Of a stretch of DNA of 64,000 bases, positions 22,642 through 35,765 are shown piece by piece. Source of the stretch: Neodontobutis hainanensis. Taxonomy: Eukaryota; Chordata; Actinopteri; Gobiiformes; Odontobutidae. Both the position numbers and the translations under genes were made by a program. The DNA is taken from positions 19,534,501 through 19,598,500 of the forward strand of contig JALDNG010000005.1 of NCBI GenBank assembly GCA_024349245.1. The letters are read 5' to 3'. Position 1 is the stretch's first letter. Every line of letters begins with the position of its first letter. Below the pieces are notes generated by a model, which worked only from the letters and a program-made list of their open reading frames with translations, was not told the DNA's origin and made no database searches.

Positions 22642-25600
22642 CTGCATCATGAAAGTGTCAAGGACTTCTTTTAAGGTGCCGATTGTTAAAGTTTTCTTTC
22701 TGCGAAGCGTGTGTGGAAAATAAACCCAATCCAATCCAAATGCATGAACAGGTGATTTAGAAATGGATTGCAGTTCAAAATTGTGCAACTAAACCTCAAG
22801 GTCACAACATTTTTGATAATCTGAGATAATCTTTGCAATTGTGGAAATGTCAAAAGTGCCCCAAAACTACAGACTAATTAAAATATTTTCATTCTTTTGT
22901 TTTCAGCTGATGTAGAGGATCATGACGCTGATTGGTGTTTGGACTGTTCAGCGGCTCACTCTCAAGGCTGTTTAACCAGATCAGCTGCAGCTGTGTGGAG
23001 TCTGCTGATGTTATGTAATCTGAGCCGGGGCCACAGTGTGATTTTGGGCTTTGACGCGGTTCTGGAGGGTTCAGACTGACTGTATTTGTTTTCTCATTTG
23101 TGCTCATTCTGCTGACAAGCCCAAAGTCAAGTCATGATTGAATATAACTTTAAAACATCAGTTTATTGTGCCAGTACCCAATTTTCTTTTTACCATCCAC
23201 GTCTCAAACACCACTCCCCCCCTCAGCCTAGGCACCCTTCCTGCTTTTTTTTTTTTTAAATCAAAAAAGCAAAACCTTTGGACCTTCACCGCTTAATATA
23301 CTCTTTCTCTTTTTGATTGGTGAGCTTTAATTCCTTATTGACAAGAAGTGTGGACAAATCAGAGCGCACCTTTTTCCAGAAGTTTTACTATCTATCCTAT
23401 AAGCATAATTGACACAAAACAGGCAGTGACAGGTTCTACTAACTTTTTCCTAAAATAGACAAGTGCAATGAGTGTTATTTTGTGGATATTGATAAAGGAA
23501 TTATGACTTGTGTTCCATTTTGATCAACTGTCAAACAACAAGGTTTTACACAATGCACCTTTAAAAGTAAATTTTCCTGCATGTTCAAAGCTCTTCAAAA
23601 TATTACCACAATGGGACTGATCTGGAAGTAACAGGGCACAGATTAATCCCCATTACATCACAAATCTGACCCAAGCCTCTGCTCCCTCTGCTGCGATTTG
23701 GATTGTACAGATCACTGGTCAACACATCCGCCATCACTTGCAGCACATTCTCACATTCCTCCACCAACAGGGAGAAAACAACAAGTTGCATGCCTGTGTA
23801 AAACAGGCGTGCCAAGAACAGAAGCCACAGAGAATTCAGTGATGTCCAGACTAAACAAATTTTAAATCATTTGATCCAGTCTTTAATGCACACAGAGGTC
23901 ATGAAAGACCAGAGGACAGTCCACTACGGCGTTATGTCCACAAGGTCATGCCAGTCTCATCTAGAGGACAAGGAACAAAGAACGAGAAATGTGAATGATG
24001 TCAACAAACTGAGTCAGATCTGGATGTGCAGCTGAGAAACATGGGAAAATGTAAGGAGAATGTGAGCAAAGTGGTGGAGCATCACATGTGTAGCAGGATG
24101 CTACATATAACAACATGACACACTGATGGGAACCAATCAGATTGTTGATGAGCATGACATTATGTAACATGAAACAATTATATCATGCCATCCCAAGCTC
24201 TCTCACATAACGTCCATGTATGGTAAGCCCATATAGTCAGTATTACAGGTGAAACTTTGGCAATATCATTGTTCAGTACCTTAGTGACAATATTAGTTGG
24301 AAATAAAAATAATTATGCTAAAAGAAGAAGAAAATAAAATTACACCTGGCGGTCCTAGATAACAGTAGCCTATGTTGATTAGATTTCTAAACAACCCGAA
24401 GTGTACACATACATATAGTGCCAAGTCATGTATAGTAATGTAAAATTATTTAGCAAGTTACCATTAAAGAGACATTATGAGTCATGCATGTGTAGGTCAA
24501 TTGGTGAATCTGAAAATTGCCTGTGGGCGAAAAAATGTGAGGGCGCATAATTGTCTGTCACTGCGTTTCTAAGCCTTGCTGACACTCACTGACATTTGAT
24601 CAGCTGGCTATTGTCCAGTGTGTACCTCCCTAAGCAGCAGGGTTAGGCACCAGGCTTCTGCAAACCAAAACTGGCTGGAGGTAGATAACAAATGAATGAG
24701 TGATCCAATCAAAAAGTGCAAAATAAGTGCTGCACAGATTTAGCACAATATCAACAATGGCACTATCACGATAATTCCATAGAATTCTATTAGATATTCA
24801 CGTTCTGCATTTCAATTATTATCGTTATTTTTGTTACATAACCTCTTTTACTGATTTGCACATATTTTATGACATTGGCCAATAGTGAAGGCTTATGATC
24901 CTGCAGCATTAGAGTATAATTTAATGAAGTACAGTGTAAAGTGTAGTGTGTGTGAAGTCGGGGTTATTGTCAGTGCTGACGTCTAATATTATATTCTTCT
25001 ACTTATTGAGCACAAACTGGCAGAAAAAAGTGAACATGATGCAGCCTGGGAAATAAAAACCCTAGCACATTTTTGTTACAAGGCAGTGCTGTTGCTGAAG
25101 GGATGTGGGATCAAATGAGGCCAAGTGGAGAGCATCTAAAGAGGCACATCGCCACCTGCTGGTCATGATTAAAAGTCTAGGATTCTCAAAAGAAGAGAAG
25201 TCACGTTCAAAGCTTTTGTGTTTTGCTTTCATGTTGTGAGAATGTAAAAGGCTGAGATCATGAAGAGTTCAGCAGATGTTGCTTATGAGAAAATGTGAAA
25301 TAAGGAAAGAGGATGGAAGGAAGTTGATGAAGTATGAAGAAGAGGATGTGGCTTTGAGGCATTCTACAAAATATGTGCCACATTTTTTCTACATATTATT
25401 CTAAAGCAGTTCCAAAGAAAGACAACTTGTTAGTCTTATATTATACTTACTTACAATGTGTTACACAGCTACATCAAAAATCTCATCTGAAACTGGTCTA
25501 AAACTCATACAGATCATACATACATTTAGTTTTAATTATGCTTTTTGTTGCATTAATGGTGCAAGATTTAGATTTGATGTTTTTTTTTGTCTAATTAGCA

Positions 25601-26589
25601 AGAATGAGGTTGACGAACAATATCATTTATAAGCTAAATGCTATGACAGTGACAAGTCACTTTTTTCTTTCAAATAACAATATGTAATGTTTATATTTTG
25701 TGATTGAAAAAAACATTTTGACTGGAATGTTATTTTAATGCATTTTTGATGCATTATTGATTGTTTTGTATTGGTTCTGACTATGCACTGTGAGATGTCC
25801 CATGATCCATAAAGTCCATATTGAAGAAGGCTATAACAAAATTGTAGTCTTATCATTATTGCATTATGGTAAGTATTACTGTCATGAATCATTTTAACAT
25901 TTTACGGGTAGATATGAGCGTCTGACAACCACATGAGTGCAGCATTATGCTTCTCGTGAAAAGGCAAAAGCAAAGTGTTCATAGTGAAGCCAAGGTTGAA
26001 TTTGTGGAAACAGCTTCAACAAGTGGCCCAGTGCCGTGGTGCTCGAGCGAGGGGGAAGGGGGGAGGGGTGTGCTGGTGTTTACCTGCTACATTCTACAGC
26101 AGCCCATCAATCTCAATGCAGCGCCTTCTCCTCAGGCATTCCATCACTCGTCCTGTCCTCCCATCCGATCGCCGCTCCACATGTGCGTCTGTATTTGAGT
26201 GTGTGCGCCGTGTGTTTGCACAAGACCAGCTGCTTATGTCTGCAGTGGGAGGAGAAAAGCAAGGAGGGAAAAATATAGGGAAAGAAAAAAAGAAAGAAGT
26301 GGAGCTTAGGGAGCCGGAGCCATGGCACCAGTGGAGCGTGACTCAGTCTGGGTGCATCCAAAGCCCTGAGGCCAAACACACAAAAACATGTTTGAAAAAC
26401 ACACAGCGCGGCCCTGGGCTCTGCCTCTGTAATCACTGAGCTCACTTTCCCCCCTTTTAACAAGCATCTCCATGTCTGCACGTCCAGCTGCTCACTCCAG
26501 TAATAACACCAGTCAGGAGAAGCATTACTCTACTGTAAGTGTCTATCACAATACCATGTTTCTGTGGAGGTCCTCAGTCATCCAGGACA

Positions 26590-26641
26590 TATTCAAGAAA
26601 AGCTTTCAATAAAAAACTTCATTGAAAGCTCTTCTTGAATA
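26590..26641. repeat. 21-bp inverted repeat with a 10-nt loop
   Basis: Arms at 26590-26610 and 26621-26641 pair at 20 of 21 places (TATTCAAGAAAAGCTTTCAA against its complement) around AAAAAACTTC. A transcript would form a long hairpin. It may be a small inverted-repeat element or snap-back copy. Confidence 0.85.
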
Positions 26642-27540
26642 CCATTTGTTATAAACTGTTGCAATAAGTAATATATTATGAGACATTGCAAGACAAACAG
26701 ACAAACAAACAGTTGGCTTGGTCATCATCAGAATTTAACTTTGTATTATTAAATATACCATTGTGCTCATAAGTTTATATTTAAATTGGCAGAATTTGTG
26801 ATTTTTGGGCCATTTTTAGAGAATATGAATGATTACACAAAAACCTTTTTTCACTCATAGTTAGTGGTTGGGAAAAGACAATTATTGTGAAACAACTGTA
26901 TTTACTCTTTTTAAATCATAATGACAACAGAAACTACCCAAATTTGAAATTGAAATGGCTACTAAAGGTAACCAACCTCACCTGTGATCTGTTTGCTTGT
27001 CATCAGTGTGTGTATAAAAGGTCAGTGAGTTTCTGGGCTCCTGACAGACCCTTGTATCTTTCATCCTGTGCTGCACTGATATTTATGTCAGAGCCATAGC
27101 GAAAAATAATTGTCAAAGGATTTGCGGGAAAAGATAATTAAACTGTATAAAACAGGAAAGGGATATAAAAGGATATCCAAGATATTGAGAATGTCAAATC
27201 AGCGGGGATTCTGTTGAAACCAAACCAAGGTAGATCATCAAACATTTCAGCCACAACTGCCAGGAAAATTGTTCGGGATGAAAAGAAAAGCCCACAAATA
27301 AACTGAAAAAATATAAAAATCCAAAGAACTAATATGGTTTACAAAATACTAATTTTACACTGTTTTTTAAGGATAAATATCACAAAACGGTACTGTATTA
27401 GAATTGTTTGAGTTTAATCAAAAACTGCAAGTAGGTGCAACACAGAAAGAAAGATGTAATAGATATTTCTTTGCCAACAGTCTAATTTAATTTGCTCACA
27501 ACATAGCCAACAACAATCAGAGCGTGACTGAGCTACATAA

Positions 27541-27790
27541 TACCAGAAGTTCCATTACTTCCTGTACGGCTGCTCAGAGGACAAACTGAGCACTGCTGGG
27601 AAAAAGCACATCCTCTCTTAATTTTGGCTGCCTTTTGCTTTAGAATTTTTAAAGCAAAGCCATTGTCCGTTCTCTGCAACGACTCTTCAAACACCATGAC
27701 CCTGCAGGGCTACTGTTGCCAGGCAGGAAGTGAGTAGTGGGACTGAAATCTGCAATGCCGCCAAAACACTGCACAACCCAGCTTTAAGGA
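27541..27790 (+). repeat. Unclassified dispersed repeat, copy 2
   Basis: It matches the copies at 21481 and 35511 at CAGAAGTTCCATTACTTCCT, CAGAGGACAAACTGAGCACT, CCCTGCAGGGCTACTGTTGC and a right part ending GCACAACCCAGCTTTAAGG. It is the clearest of the three for the 5' part. Confidence 0.65.
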
Positions 27791-29353
27791 AGAGAGCAGA
27801 AGGTCAACTGCAATGGCTTATGATATTTCCTTTGAAAAAAAATCTTATCATACTAGGCTTTCTGGAAATTCAAAGTCCACATTTCCTGAACATCCATCTA
27901 TCTGAAGTCCTTGCAGATCTGTGGACTGAAGAATGCAAGGCCCAAGCTGCACAACATTAAAGGGGCCGGAGCGTTAACAGCCCTAGGGGGGACAGCCCAC
28001 CTGTTCAAACAGAAAGAGCTATCCTGAGGAAATGAAAACTTCCATGTCTGCAGAGCTGCACACCAAATCCTTTTCACTTCCATGTTGGCTCGCTCGCTAT
28101 CTTCGGTTTCCACAGCTGGCTTCGTTGTCGTCTATTCCACAATCTTATATGTGAAGATCTGGCCCACAAAATTAACATTCAGGTAAAAAAAGTCTTAAAT
28201 GTCTGGGTTTTTCTGCACAATGTCACAATAAAACTCAGGGAATGCAGGCTGACTGTAAAGTAGGTCACTGTTGCCTGCTTGACTGTAACTTTCAGCAGAT
28301 TTCTGGCGCTATGAGAGCCACACTGGTCAGACAGTGAGCGGGAGCAGTGGGGAATTAGCTGTTAACACCAGAACAGAAAGGCAAAAGTGGGTGGGCCTGA
28401 GGGGGACAGGGACGAATGGCCGCGGTGACTGACCTTGGACTGTTCCTGCTGTAGTCACTGCTAACACTTAGCCGTTACAGGGATCAACTGGCTACGATCC
28501 TTGTTGACCTCACAACCCTGTCTGTTTTGTGAACTCGGGCAGAGAAAACAAAGACTGTGTTTTTTGAGTTTAAAATCATTGAAGCATTGTTTCAGCTAAG
28601 TTAAATTTACATTGACTACTATTCAAAATAAAAAGCCAGTAGTTCTGCATTATGAGGTGCAGGTAAAACGCTGACATGCTCCTTTAAAATAACAGTTTTT
28701 CTAGTAATATTTATGGTTTAAATGTCCTTACTGTTATACTTTAATGCCAATCGGTCACATTATTCAACCTCAAAGACGATAAACTGGTGGGATTGATAAT
28801 TCACTGCTACCAAAAAAAACCCCAACTCAATGCATAAAACCTAAAACCCAATAGTAGATCATCATCAAAATTATAAAAAGGGAGTCTTATTGTAAATTAC
28901 CTACCCCTCACTTTAGTCAGGATGTATAATGCTAACACACCAGAAACTGAACAAAATATCAATATTCCCTTTTGAGCCTCCTAAATTAACAATCCTCACA
29001 TCTTAATCCCTCCTAATAGTATTACAGAACAAGGGAGCTTTAAACCTCTCCCTAACTTTAATCTTTTGGTGAACTCCATTACTTCCAGTTACTTCTTGTA
29101 AAATGTGTTATATTTTTATGATGTTTGCTGCTGTTGCCTACACGGTCACTTCTATTGGACAAGAGTATTTCACTCAATGGCTTATTATATGGTCAAATGC
29201 ATTTCATGACAGAAATCTTTAGTTGGCCTATTTCTCCAACTTCTAAATTAAAATCAGTAACATTAAATATTAGTCATAAGTCAACCAGGAGTTTAAATGT
29301 AACATTACAAGAGTGACAGTTCTGGGTTACGTCTGGGCACTCCGACCTCATCA
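27791..29353. other. Intron DNA without recognised genes
   Basis: Nothing coding or repetitive is recognised. The segment 27960-28500 is GC-richer and unique. From 28560 on it is AT-rich. Confidence 0.4.
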
Positions 29354-29623
29354 TTCAAAGGCATGTCATCAAAGGCATGTATAGGTGAATTGGAGACTCT
29401 AAATTGCCCAAAATAAATGTGAGAGCTACTCTAGTTCTATGATTAGACTGATGATTGCCCAAGGTATGCAACAGCTCAATCAAGAATTAGTTATGGGAAA
29501 ATATGTATAAAATAAAATCCTTTCTGTGCTGTCTGACATAAATGCCAAAAACAAATAGTAGAAGGTATGCCCAAAGCAGCTGGGGGACATTCCATACAGG
29601 ATAAGCGGTAGAAATGAATGAAT
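29354..29623 (+). mobile_element. 5'-truncated SINE with L2-like 3' tail
   Basis: Read on the plus strand, CAAAGGCATGTATAGGTGAA, TTGGAGACTCTAAATTGCCC and the end GGATAAGCGGTAGAAATGAA with (TGAA)n match the 3' half of the 33252 element. The middle (about 29460-29570) is foreign or very diverged. The tRNA head is missing. Confidence 0.65.
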
Positions 29624-32117
29624 ATTATCTGATACAAACTGCAAAAACAAGCTTTCCAAGAGATTTTTCCACCTGATTTCCTCCTTGATATTGTACCTGC
29701 CATAAAGCGGCCCACAAGGCGCTTGTAAAATATAGTCATTTACCTGCTGTAACAGAGGACAAACAGTACACAGAGTTTCTCTTGCACAACTTTAGCCTTA
29801 AGCAAAAACAAACGTCTTCCAGTCTGCCAGCATTAACCTTGAGTCTCTTTTTCTCCCAGCCAGCCTTATCAGCGTGAGCAGACTGCTGGCGTCGGACAGG
29901 GCCGGACGGCGTACCTGGGAATATAACTGCGCCTTAACTGCACCCATTGCCGTGGAGATACCCTCGAGCAGAGACCAATGAATACCTGACAATAGAGAAG
30001 GAGTCTGGCGGTGGGTGCCATCAGCTCCTTTTTTTACGAGTAGCTAATGTACTCCTTGGGCTGTACTGCTGCCATTTAGTCCATTCACACTTGACTCATG
30101 CTACGGAGCAAGGAGGTGTTTTTTTTTTATGTATCCTGTCACCTCCAGACAAGTTCAAAAACCCCCAAATGTTTTCAGGAGGAGCAAATGATCACAGCTT
30201 CCTCCATCCTGCCGTGATTTGACAGCAAAAGACACCTCCTGTTTTTATTATTTATTTTTTTCCAAGACTTCCACTAGAAAACCTCAAATTACACCTTTCA
30301 GAGCAGTCATAAATCAGAGCCTGGCTGGTAAAATGCTTTTGTGTCAGGCGTAAAAACATAAGCATGACAAGAGAGAAGGGAGTCAGCCGGTAAAATGAAG
30401 AGAGTAATATAGCTGTGGTTAGGATTCATCAAACTCCGCATTTGGTGATATGTTCAGCTGACGAGGAATGATCACTTTTGACAACCAACTTTGAGGATTT
30501 GAATGAAATTTCAAGTACTCAATGTGCCCACCAGGGGTCAGTCCTTACTTTAGTTGTTGCTTTCACAGCTTTGAGCGAGGCCAGCTGGACAAGAATCACA
30601 GAGAAAGCACCTCAGTCCACTTCAAATGTAGGTCAAAACCAGCCTTTTTGAACCGACAGCTCTAGTAACACATAAAATGTATTTTTCAGAAGACGTATAA
30701 ATACTTTATAGATCTGCAACAGCTGGCAGTGCGTCTTGTAAATCCCCCTCTCATTTGTGCAAAAGATCTGCCAAAATATTTCTTTGTCTTGGGATTACAA
30801 CTGAAGTACAACTCTGGGGCGTCTTTAGTGAACAATAGAAAAGAAAAGCAAACACTGACAGGCTAAATTAGCGTTAATACGTGTGAAATGGGATTTGTTG
30901 GATTGTGGAATGGGCCACACCTGAGCAACAGATGAAATTTCTCAGGTCTTTCTGTGTATGACGATGATAGCTGTTTAATTACAAGCCCAGGAACATAGAG
31001 AGTAACATGAGAAGAGTCTTAACTGCTGCATGTTTAAAGTTCTTTTGCAAGTCCCATAAGGCAGTACTGGGGTAAGGTTTACGTCTAGTTTAACGCATCA
31101 TGGTCGGACTGGTCGTTTATACAACAAACACACAGGAAGCACCTGGGTCCGGCGTCCGAAAAACAGCAGAGGTTTTCTTGGCCCCGTTTGAGGGTGACAC
31201 ATCATCAGTTTGACGAGTAGGTTCATGTGCCGTACAGCCCTAAACAGCGCTCCGTGGCTTGGCGGTGTGTAAACAAACATGCCTCCTCTGTGCAGCGCCG
31301 GGGAGGGTGCTTTTTCATTCCGACTCAACCCTCCGGCACAGGAAACACAGAGGAAAACAGCATGTGGTGGATCTGTTGGCTCTTTACGCCAAAACGTTTG
31401 ATGAATTAAATGGTTTTCCCACAGATGGGTTGGAAGTCTAAACGGTAGAGAGCTGCCAGTCAGGACTTTTTGAAATTTACAGTTAGTTTGTACTATGGGG
31501 AGAGTTTAAATAGCACATTTCATTATTGTCTTTCAGGCTCCACGTTGTATCAAAAATGCAAAGAGGTATAATTATTTTGTGTAATTATAAATAATTGCAA
31601 AAGAATACCTTAGACTACTGTAGTGATATTTCATGTGCAAGGCAAATCAGTACATTCGGACGAGCAGATCAAAGCAAAAACAGTTTTTCCAGTTTATTTT
31701 AAACCATTATGTCCAAAGGAAATTTCATTTGATCATGAGATAAATCATGAAGGCATATTTGTGCTTTGATGTTGTATGTCTTCTAAGTTTTAGAAGGTCT
31801 TTCCCCCCGTCCAGCAGAAGAAGGAATCCATGTGCTGATTGTGCTGAAACGATATTTTTAAAACACAAAAAAATCACAAAGGCCAATCACTTGTGAAACA
31901 TGTTAGCTAGCGTTTAAATGTAAGCAAGTCTTTCCTTTGGTCAGAAATACACGAGTCTTGCCTTGGTACACAAAGGTTGCTAAGTCAGCTCAAGTTCAAA
32001 TTGACTGCAGTATTCTTTGCTCAACATATAGTGAATACAAAAATCCTAAAATGTGCAAAATAGTTATCATTCAATCATTGATTTTCTTATTGTTATAGGC
32101 AGATTACATTTGTTAAG
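29624..32117. other. Intron DNA, unique GC-richer block 29820-30230
   Basis: No exon is recognised. The block 29820-30230 is unique and GC-richer, with CpGs, and is a candidate regulatory element. The segment 31080-31440 is similar in texture. Open frames here match nothing known. Confidence 0.35.
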
Positions 32118-32225
32118 CCATCCGTCCTTTTTTTTTAACTTATCCTGAGTGGGGTTGCAGAGGCAGCATTAAAAGCAAAGATGCCCAGTTGCCCCTCTGC
32201 AGACACTTTTTGGAGAATACCGATT
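32118..32225 (-). mobile_element. LINE 3'-end fragment, second tail type
   Basis: CCATCCGTCC, TTAACTTATCCTGAGTGGGG, TTGCAGAGGCAGCATT and GATGCCCAGTTGCCCCTCTG resemble the reverse complement of a common fish LINE 3' end (simple CCAT tail, then TATCC.GGGGTCGC.GGGCAGCA). It is heavily mutated, and the family is not named. Confidence 0.5.
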
Positions 32226-33243
32226 GGTTTTTTGAGTGTTCATCTAAATATAAAAACGGATTTGAATGATATCAGAACTAAATTTTAAAAAGCACTTATT
32301 TGGGTTGTCTTTGGACAAAGAAAAATAACAGATTATTAGACCAACATAACATAAGAAAATGCATTGTGATAAATATTATAAAAGAGGAACTTGACTGTTG
32401 GAGTGCCAAAAGCTTTGGGCAGAAGTCAAAAGTCTGGGTGGGAGCCTAGGCTAGTCTACTGGGTCATGCTGGGTGACATTTGGGTGACTGTGTGGCTGCT
32501 CCTGTGTTTTGCCGAGGCTGGTCTTCAGAAGACTGGCCACAGCCACCAGCGGTGACTGTCCCGGAGCAAACAGCTCATTGTGGCTGAGGAACTGCTGTAA
32601 TTACTGCTGCTTGTGATAGGATAAATGCAGATTTGGAGAAAGGGAAGAGAGGAAAGAGTGAGGAGGAGAAAAACAAGGGCATAAGGGCTAGAGCGAGGGG
32701 TTGGAGACGTGGGCACAGTCCTAGCACTCCCATCGATCCTTATCTGGCGCAAATTCCCAGGGCAGGGAAGGCCTGGGGAGGGAGTGGAGTTCACACCAGC
32801 GCTGCACTCTCAAGTCAAGCGCTCCCTCATGCACTGTGTTCAGAGGCCCTCGGCAAGTCAGCCAGTATAATGCTACTGAGAGCTTAAGAACTGAAATCGA
32901 AGTTAGTACCAAATCATTTTCCTGCAGTTTCATCTCATGCTTTCTCTGAATGTCTGTGACCCTATGTGCTGTAGATAATGTTCAGTGTTGGCTAATGGCT
33001 GATACATCTTCAAGTATTCCCGAAGCAGAACAAAGGAAGTGCCAAAATTCCCCAACAGGAAAGGGTACCAGAGTGTTCAAAAGTGCATCGTTGTCAAAAG
33101 GTTGCAATTTTCTAGTATTTTGTGGAAGTATAAAATGTTATACTTACGCTAAAACTTCCTTTTTTATTTTGTTTCTGCTTTAGTGGCAGGGATAACAAGT
33201 TGCCAGAGAAATTTTGGAAAGTATTTGATCAAAGAACTAAATC
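32226..33243. other. Intron DNA, unique GC-richer block 32400-32890
   Basis: The block 32400-32890 is unique and GC-richer, and it is open in several frames on both strands. It matches no protein that I know and may be regulatory. The remainder is AT-rich. Confidence 0.35.
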
Positions 33244-33626
33244 ATGTCCTGGTGGTTCATTCATTTATTTTGTACCGCTTAGTCCCATTAGGGGCCATGA
33301 CTGGAGCCTATCCCAGCAGCTTTTGGGCCTGAGGCGGGGTACACTCTGGGCAGTGGTCAATTAGTTGCAGGGCTGACATTTAGAGACAGACAGTGACAGA
33401 CAACCATTCACTCTCACATTCATTCACTAAAGATACTTTAGAGTTGCCAATTGACCTGTACATGTCTTTGGACTGTGGGAGGAAGCCGGAGTACCTGGCG
33501 ATAACTCACAGTAACATGTAGAGAACATGCAGAGTTGTTTGAGTTGGCCAGGTTTTTGAACTCACAACCTTCTCCCTGTGAGGAAGGAGTGCTAACCACT
33601 CTGCCACGTGCAACCCGAATGTCCTG
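33244..33626 (-). mobile_element. tRNA-derived SINE with L2-like tail, complete with target-site duplications
   Basis: The element is 33252-33618. ATGTCCTG stands on both sides (33244-33251 and 33619-33626) as a perfect 8-bp target duplication. On the minus strand it starts GGGTTGCACGTGGCAGAGTG, a tRNA-like head with an A box and a worn B box (GAGTTCAAAAACC). It continues through a body with the reverse complement of CATGTCTTTGGACTGTGGG and ends TAGTCCC...GCGGTAC with an (ATGA)n tail. The 3' part resembles the tail of L2-type LINEs, on which it presumably relied for retroposition. Confidence 0.85.
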
Positions 33627-34162
33627 ATTATGATGCCTAAAATTGTATTAAAGCCAGTCTTAAAAGACCTTTTTAAAAAGATCATGCCTCAACCAACCAA
33701 GACCACAACTGATTTTTTTGTCCCCATCTTTCTTGTAATTGCCTCATGATATACCAAACACTAACCCCTTCTTGAGTTTGGATTTAGTGTAAACTAGGTT
33801 TTATGTTTCTATATCTACAAAAGGTCTCAATATAACTCAAATCTAAGTCTTGACTCTGCCTCGGTCCTGAAAAGTATAGGTCTTGTCTTAGGCAAGACTC
33901 GGACATGACTCAATGTGGTCTTCACAATGACACTGCCTGATGGCTTAAGTTAGCTACATCATGCACCATTTGCAGCACATTTCAGTCAGGACCACATATT
34001 GCCCCTGAGGTTTTATCATTAGCTTATAATTAGTGGTGTACTATTCTGCAACCAACCTACAGATCCATTAGCAATGCATGTTTCCAGCAGGTTGGGGACT
34101 GTTGCACTGATGTGTACCTGTGTCTATTACAGCAATAAGGCGAGGGATGCATTCGATTGATA
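33627..34162. other. Intron DNA with a decayed GTCTTGACTC-type minisatellite
   Basis: At 33840-33930 words such as AAGTCTTGACTC, GGTCTTGTCTTAGG, AAGACTCGGACATGACTC repeat loosely. This resembles a common decayed fish minisatellite. Nothing else is seen. Confidence 0.4.
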
Positions 34163-34480
34163 TTGTGCTTTTTCCCAGAGACTCAAAGTGCTCACATTAT
34201 TCATTCACTCCACAGTAACACACTGGTGGTGGTAAGCTAAGTCTGTAGCCACAGCTGCACTGGGGCAGACTGACAGAGACAGGGCAGCCATTTTACGCCT
34301 ATGGCCTCTCCAGCCAGCACCAAACATTCTCACGCATTCATACACCAGTCCCACAGACACTGGAGGCAAGGAGGGTTAAGTGTCTTGCCCAAGGGCACCA
34401 CAACAGTATGAACTGTGGGGAGAGCGGAGTCAAACTGCCAACCTTCAAGTTATAGTATTACTGCCATGCCACTGAGCCAT
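34163..34480 (-). mobile_element. tRNA-derived SINE, core-type body, tail type 3
   Basis: On the minus strand a tRNA-like head (TGGCTCAGTGGCATGGCAG, with a broken B box) leads into the core GGTTAAGTGTCTTGCCCAAG (34374-34393, plus-strand reading) shared with the SINEs at 47547, 48546 and 59116. The rest, with TGCACTGGGGCAGACTGACA and CAGAGACTCAAAGTGCTCAC, is longer than in the other copies. No target duplication was found. Confidence 0.75.
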
Positions 34481-35510
34481 AACACATTATCCATCAATCT
34501 TAACAACAAATACTCATCCTATCGGAACCTTACAGTCCAACCTTAGATTGTAGGCCCCATCTAGTGCCCCAGTCTGCAGCCAGTCTATGGGCAAAAAGCT
34601 CTGTCTGACCTCTACCTATGCTATTAGATACACAGATTGCAAAAGAGCTCCATCAGCATCAAAATTTCTAAATTATGAATGAGTGTAAAATTGTAATTAT
34701 CAAGGACTATTTCTAGTTACTTGGTGATTATTTTGTATGACTTGGTCTTGTCATTAGCCCATACTGAGCCATAGATGCATTATACATCCCACTGTAACAT
34801 AGCTCTTACAGACAACTGAACAGGCTTATCCAGGCTTTAGGTACACCTGGACTATGCCATCTAACTGTAGGGAATTAAAGCTCTTTTATGCCCAGATTAT
34901 GCTGCACTTCACCCCATTGACCAAAACCAAAGCTGGTAGTGTGTTCGGGCCAGTCAGTGAAGGGAGGCCCATCAGGTGTGCCCTTGCAGATTAGCACAAA
35001 GCTCCTGGTAATGAAAGAAAGGATGTCTACCACTCCCTGCCTGGTCTTTGAAGTCAAATCAGACGGAGGGAATAAAAGGCATTCCCTGCAAAAGAGAAGC
35101 CCCCGGAGGGTCAAGATCCACACACAGCCTTCCAGAAGACAGTGCTGATAAGAGAGATGTGGATAAGACTCATCCGGTCTGGACTTCTCTGCGCCTCTCA
35201 CTTTCCCTCATATACAGCCCTCCTGCCCTTGCACCCGCTAACTGAATTAGATTGGTCCACAGCCATAACAACAGCCAGAAGGTGACATGGAGAGTGTTTT
35301 TATTTGAGCTGGCGGTTCTTGTGTAGGTTTGCTTTTTAGAGAAGATTTGTTTGGTAAAGATTTGTGTTATATAAACTTTAAGATTAGTTTGGGGAGAAAA
35401 ATCTAAAGGAAGAGAAAAAAAACATCTGTATGCTACCCTAGATTTAATAACTAATGTTTCCAACATTTTAATATATATTACATTTTGCAAAAAATTCTGC
35501 ACAAAACTAG
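34481..35510. other. Intron DNA without recognised genes
   Basis: No exon or clear repeat. The segment 34860-35260 is GC-richer and unique, with several overlapping chance frames. Confidence 0.4.
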
Positions 35511-35765
35511 TTCCATTACTTCTAATTCCTACAGCAGCCCAGAGAGGACAAACTGAACACATTCTTGTTGAAAGTTTTAGGGCGTTTAAATTATGAACTG
35601 AAATGAATTTATTAAATGAATTTATTAATGAAAGTTATTAAATTGAAATCCCCAGACCCATTTCCTCTTTATTTGTGTATAGACAACAGCATGTCCCTGC
35701 AGGGCTACCGTAGCTGTTCACATGCTCAAAAAAAGGAGAACCGTGAGTTGTGGAATTAGAGTACG
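35511..35765 (+). repeat. Unclassified dispersed repeat, copy 3
   Basis: It shares TTCCATTACTTC, CAGAGAGGACAAACTGAACA, TCCCTGCAGGGCTACCGTAG and GTGAGTTGTGGAATTAGAG with the copies at 21481 and 27541. Its middle holds a local repeat of AATGAATTTATTA. Confidence 0.65.

Larger units (their letters stand above)
21736..27540. other. Intron DNA without recognised genes
   Basis: No exon is recognised. A decayed CTGCAC-type MITE may lie at 24728-24860. The block 25970-26480 is GC-rich and unique. Its open frames (154 codons plus strand, 122 minus strand) overlap on both strands, which points to low stop density and not to a gene. The segment 22880-23080 is a smaller unique GC-richer block with no known protein. 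Confidence 0.4.

Noticed and set aside
24728..24860. CTGCAC-type MITE with ATCACGATAATT text
   Set aside because: The resemblance is weak and no terminal repeats could be paired, so it is only noted.
25975..26439. 154-codon plus-strand frame
   Set aside because: It overlaps a 122-codon minus-strand frame and two other plus frames. The region simply has few stops because it is GC-rich, and the peptide matches no family that I know.
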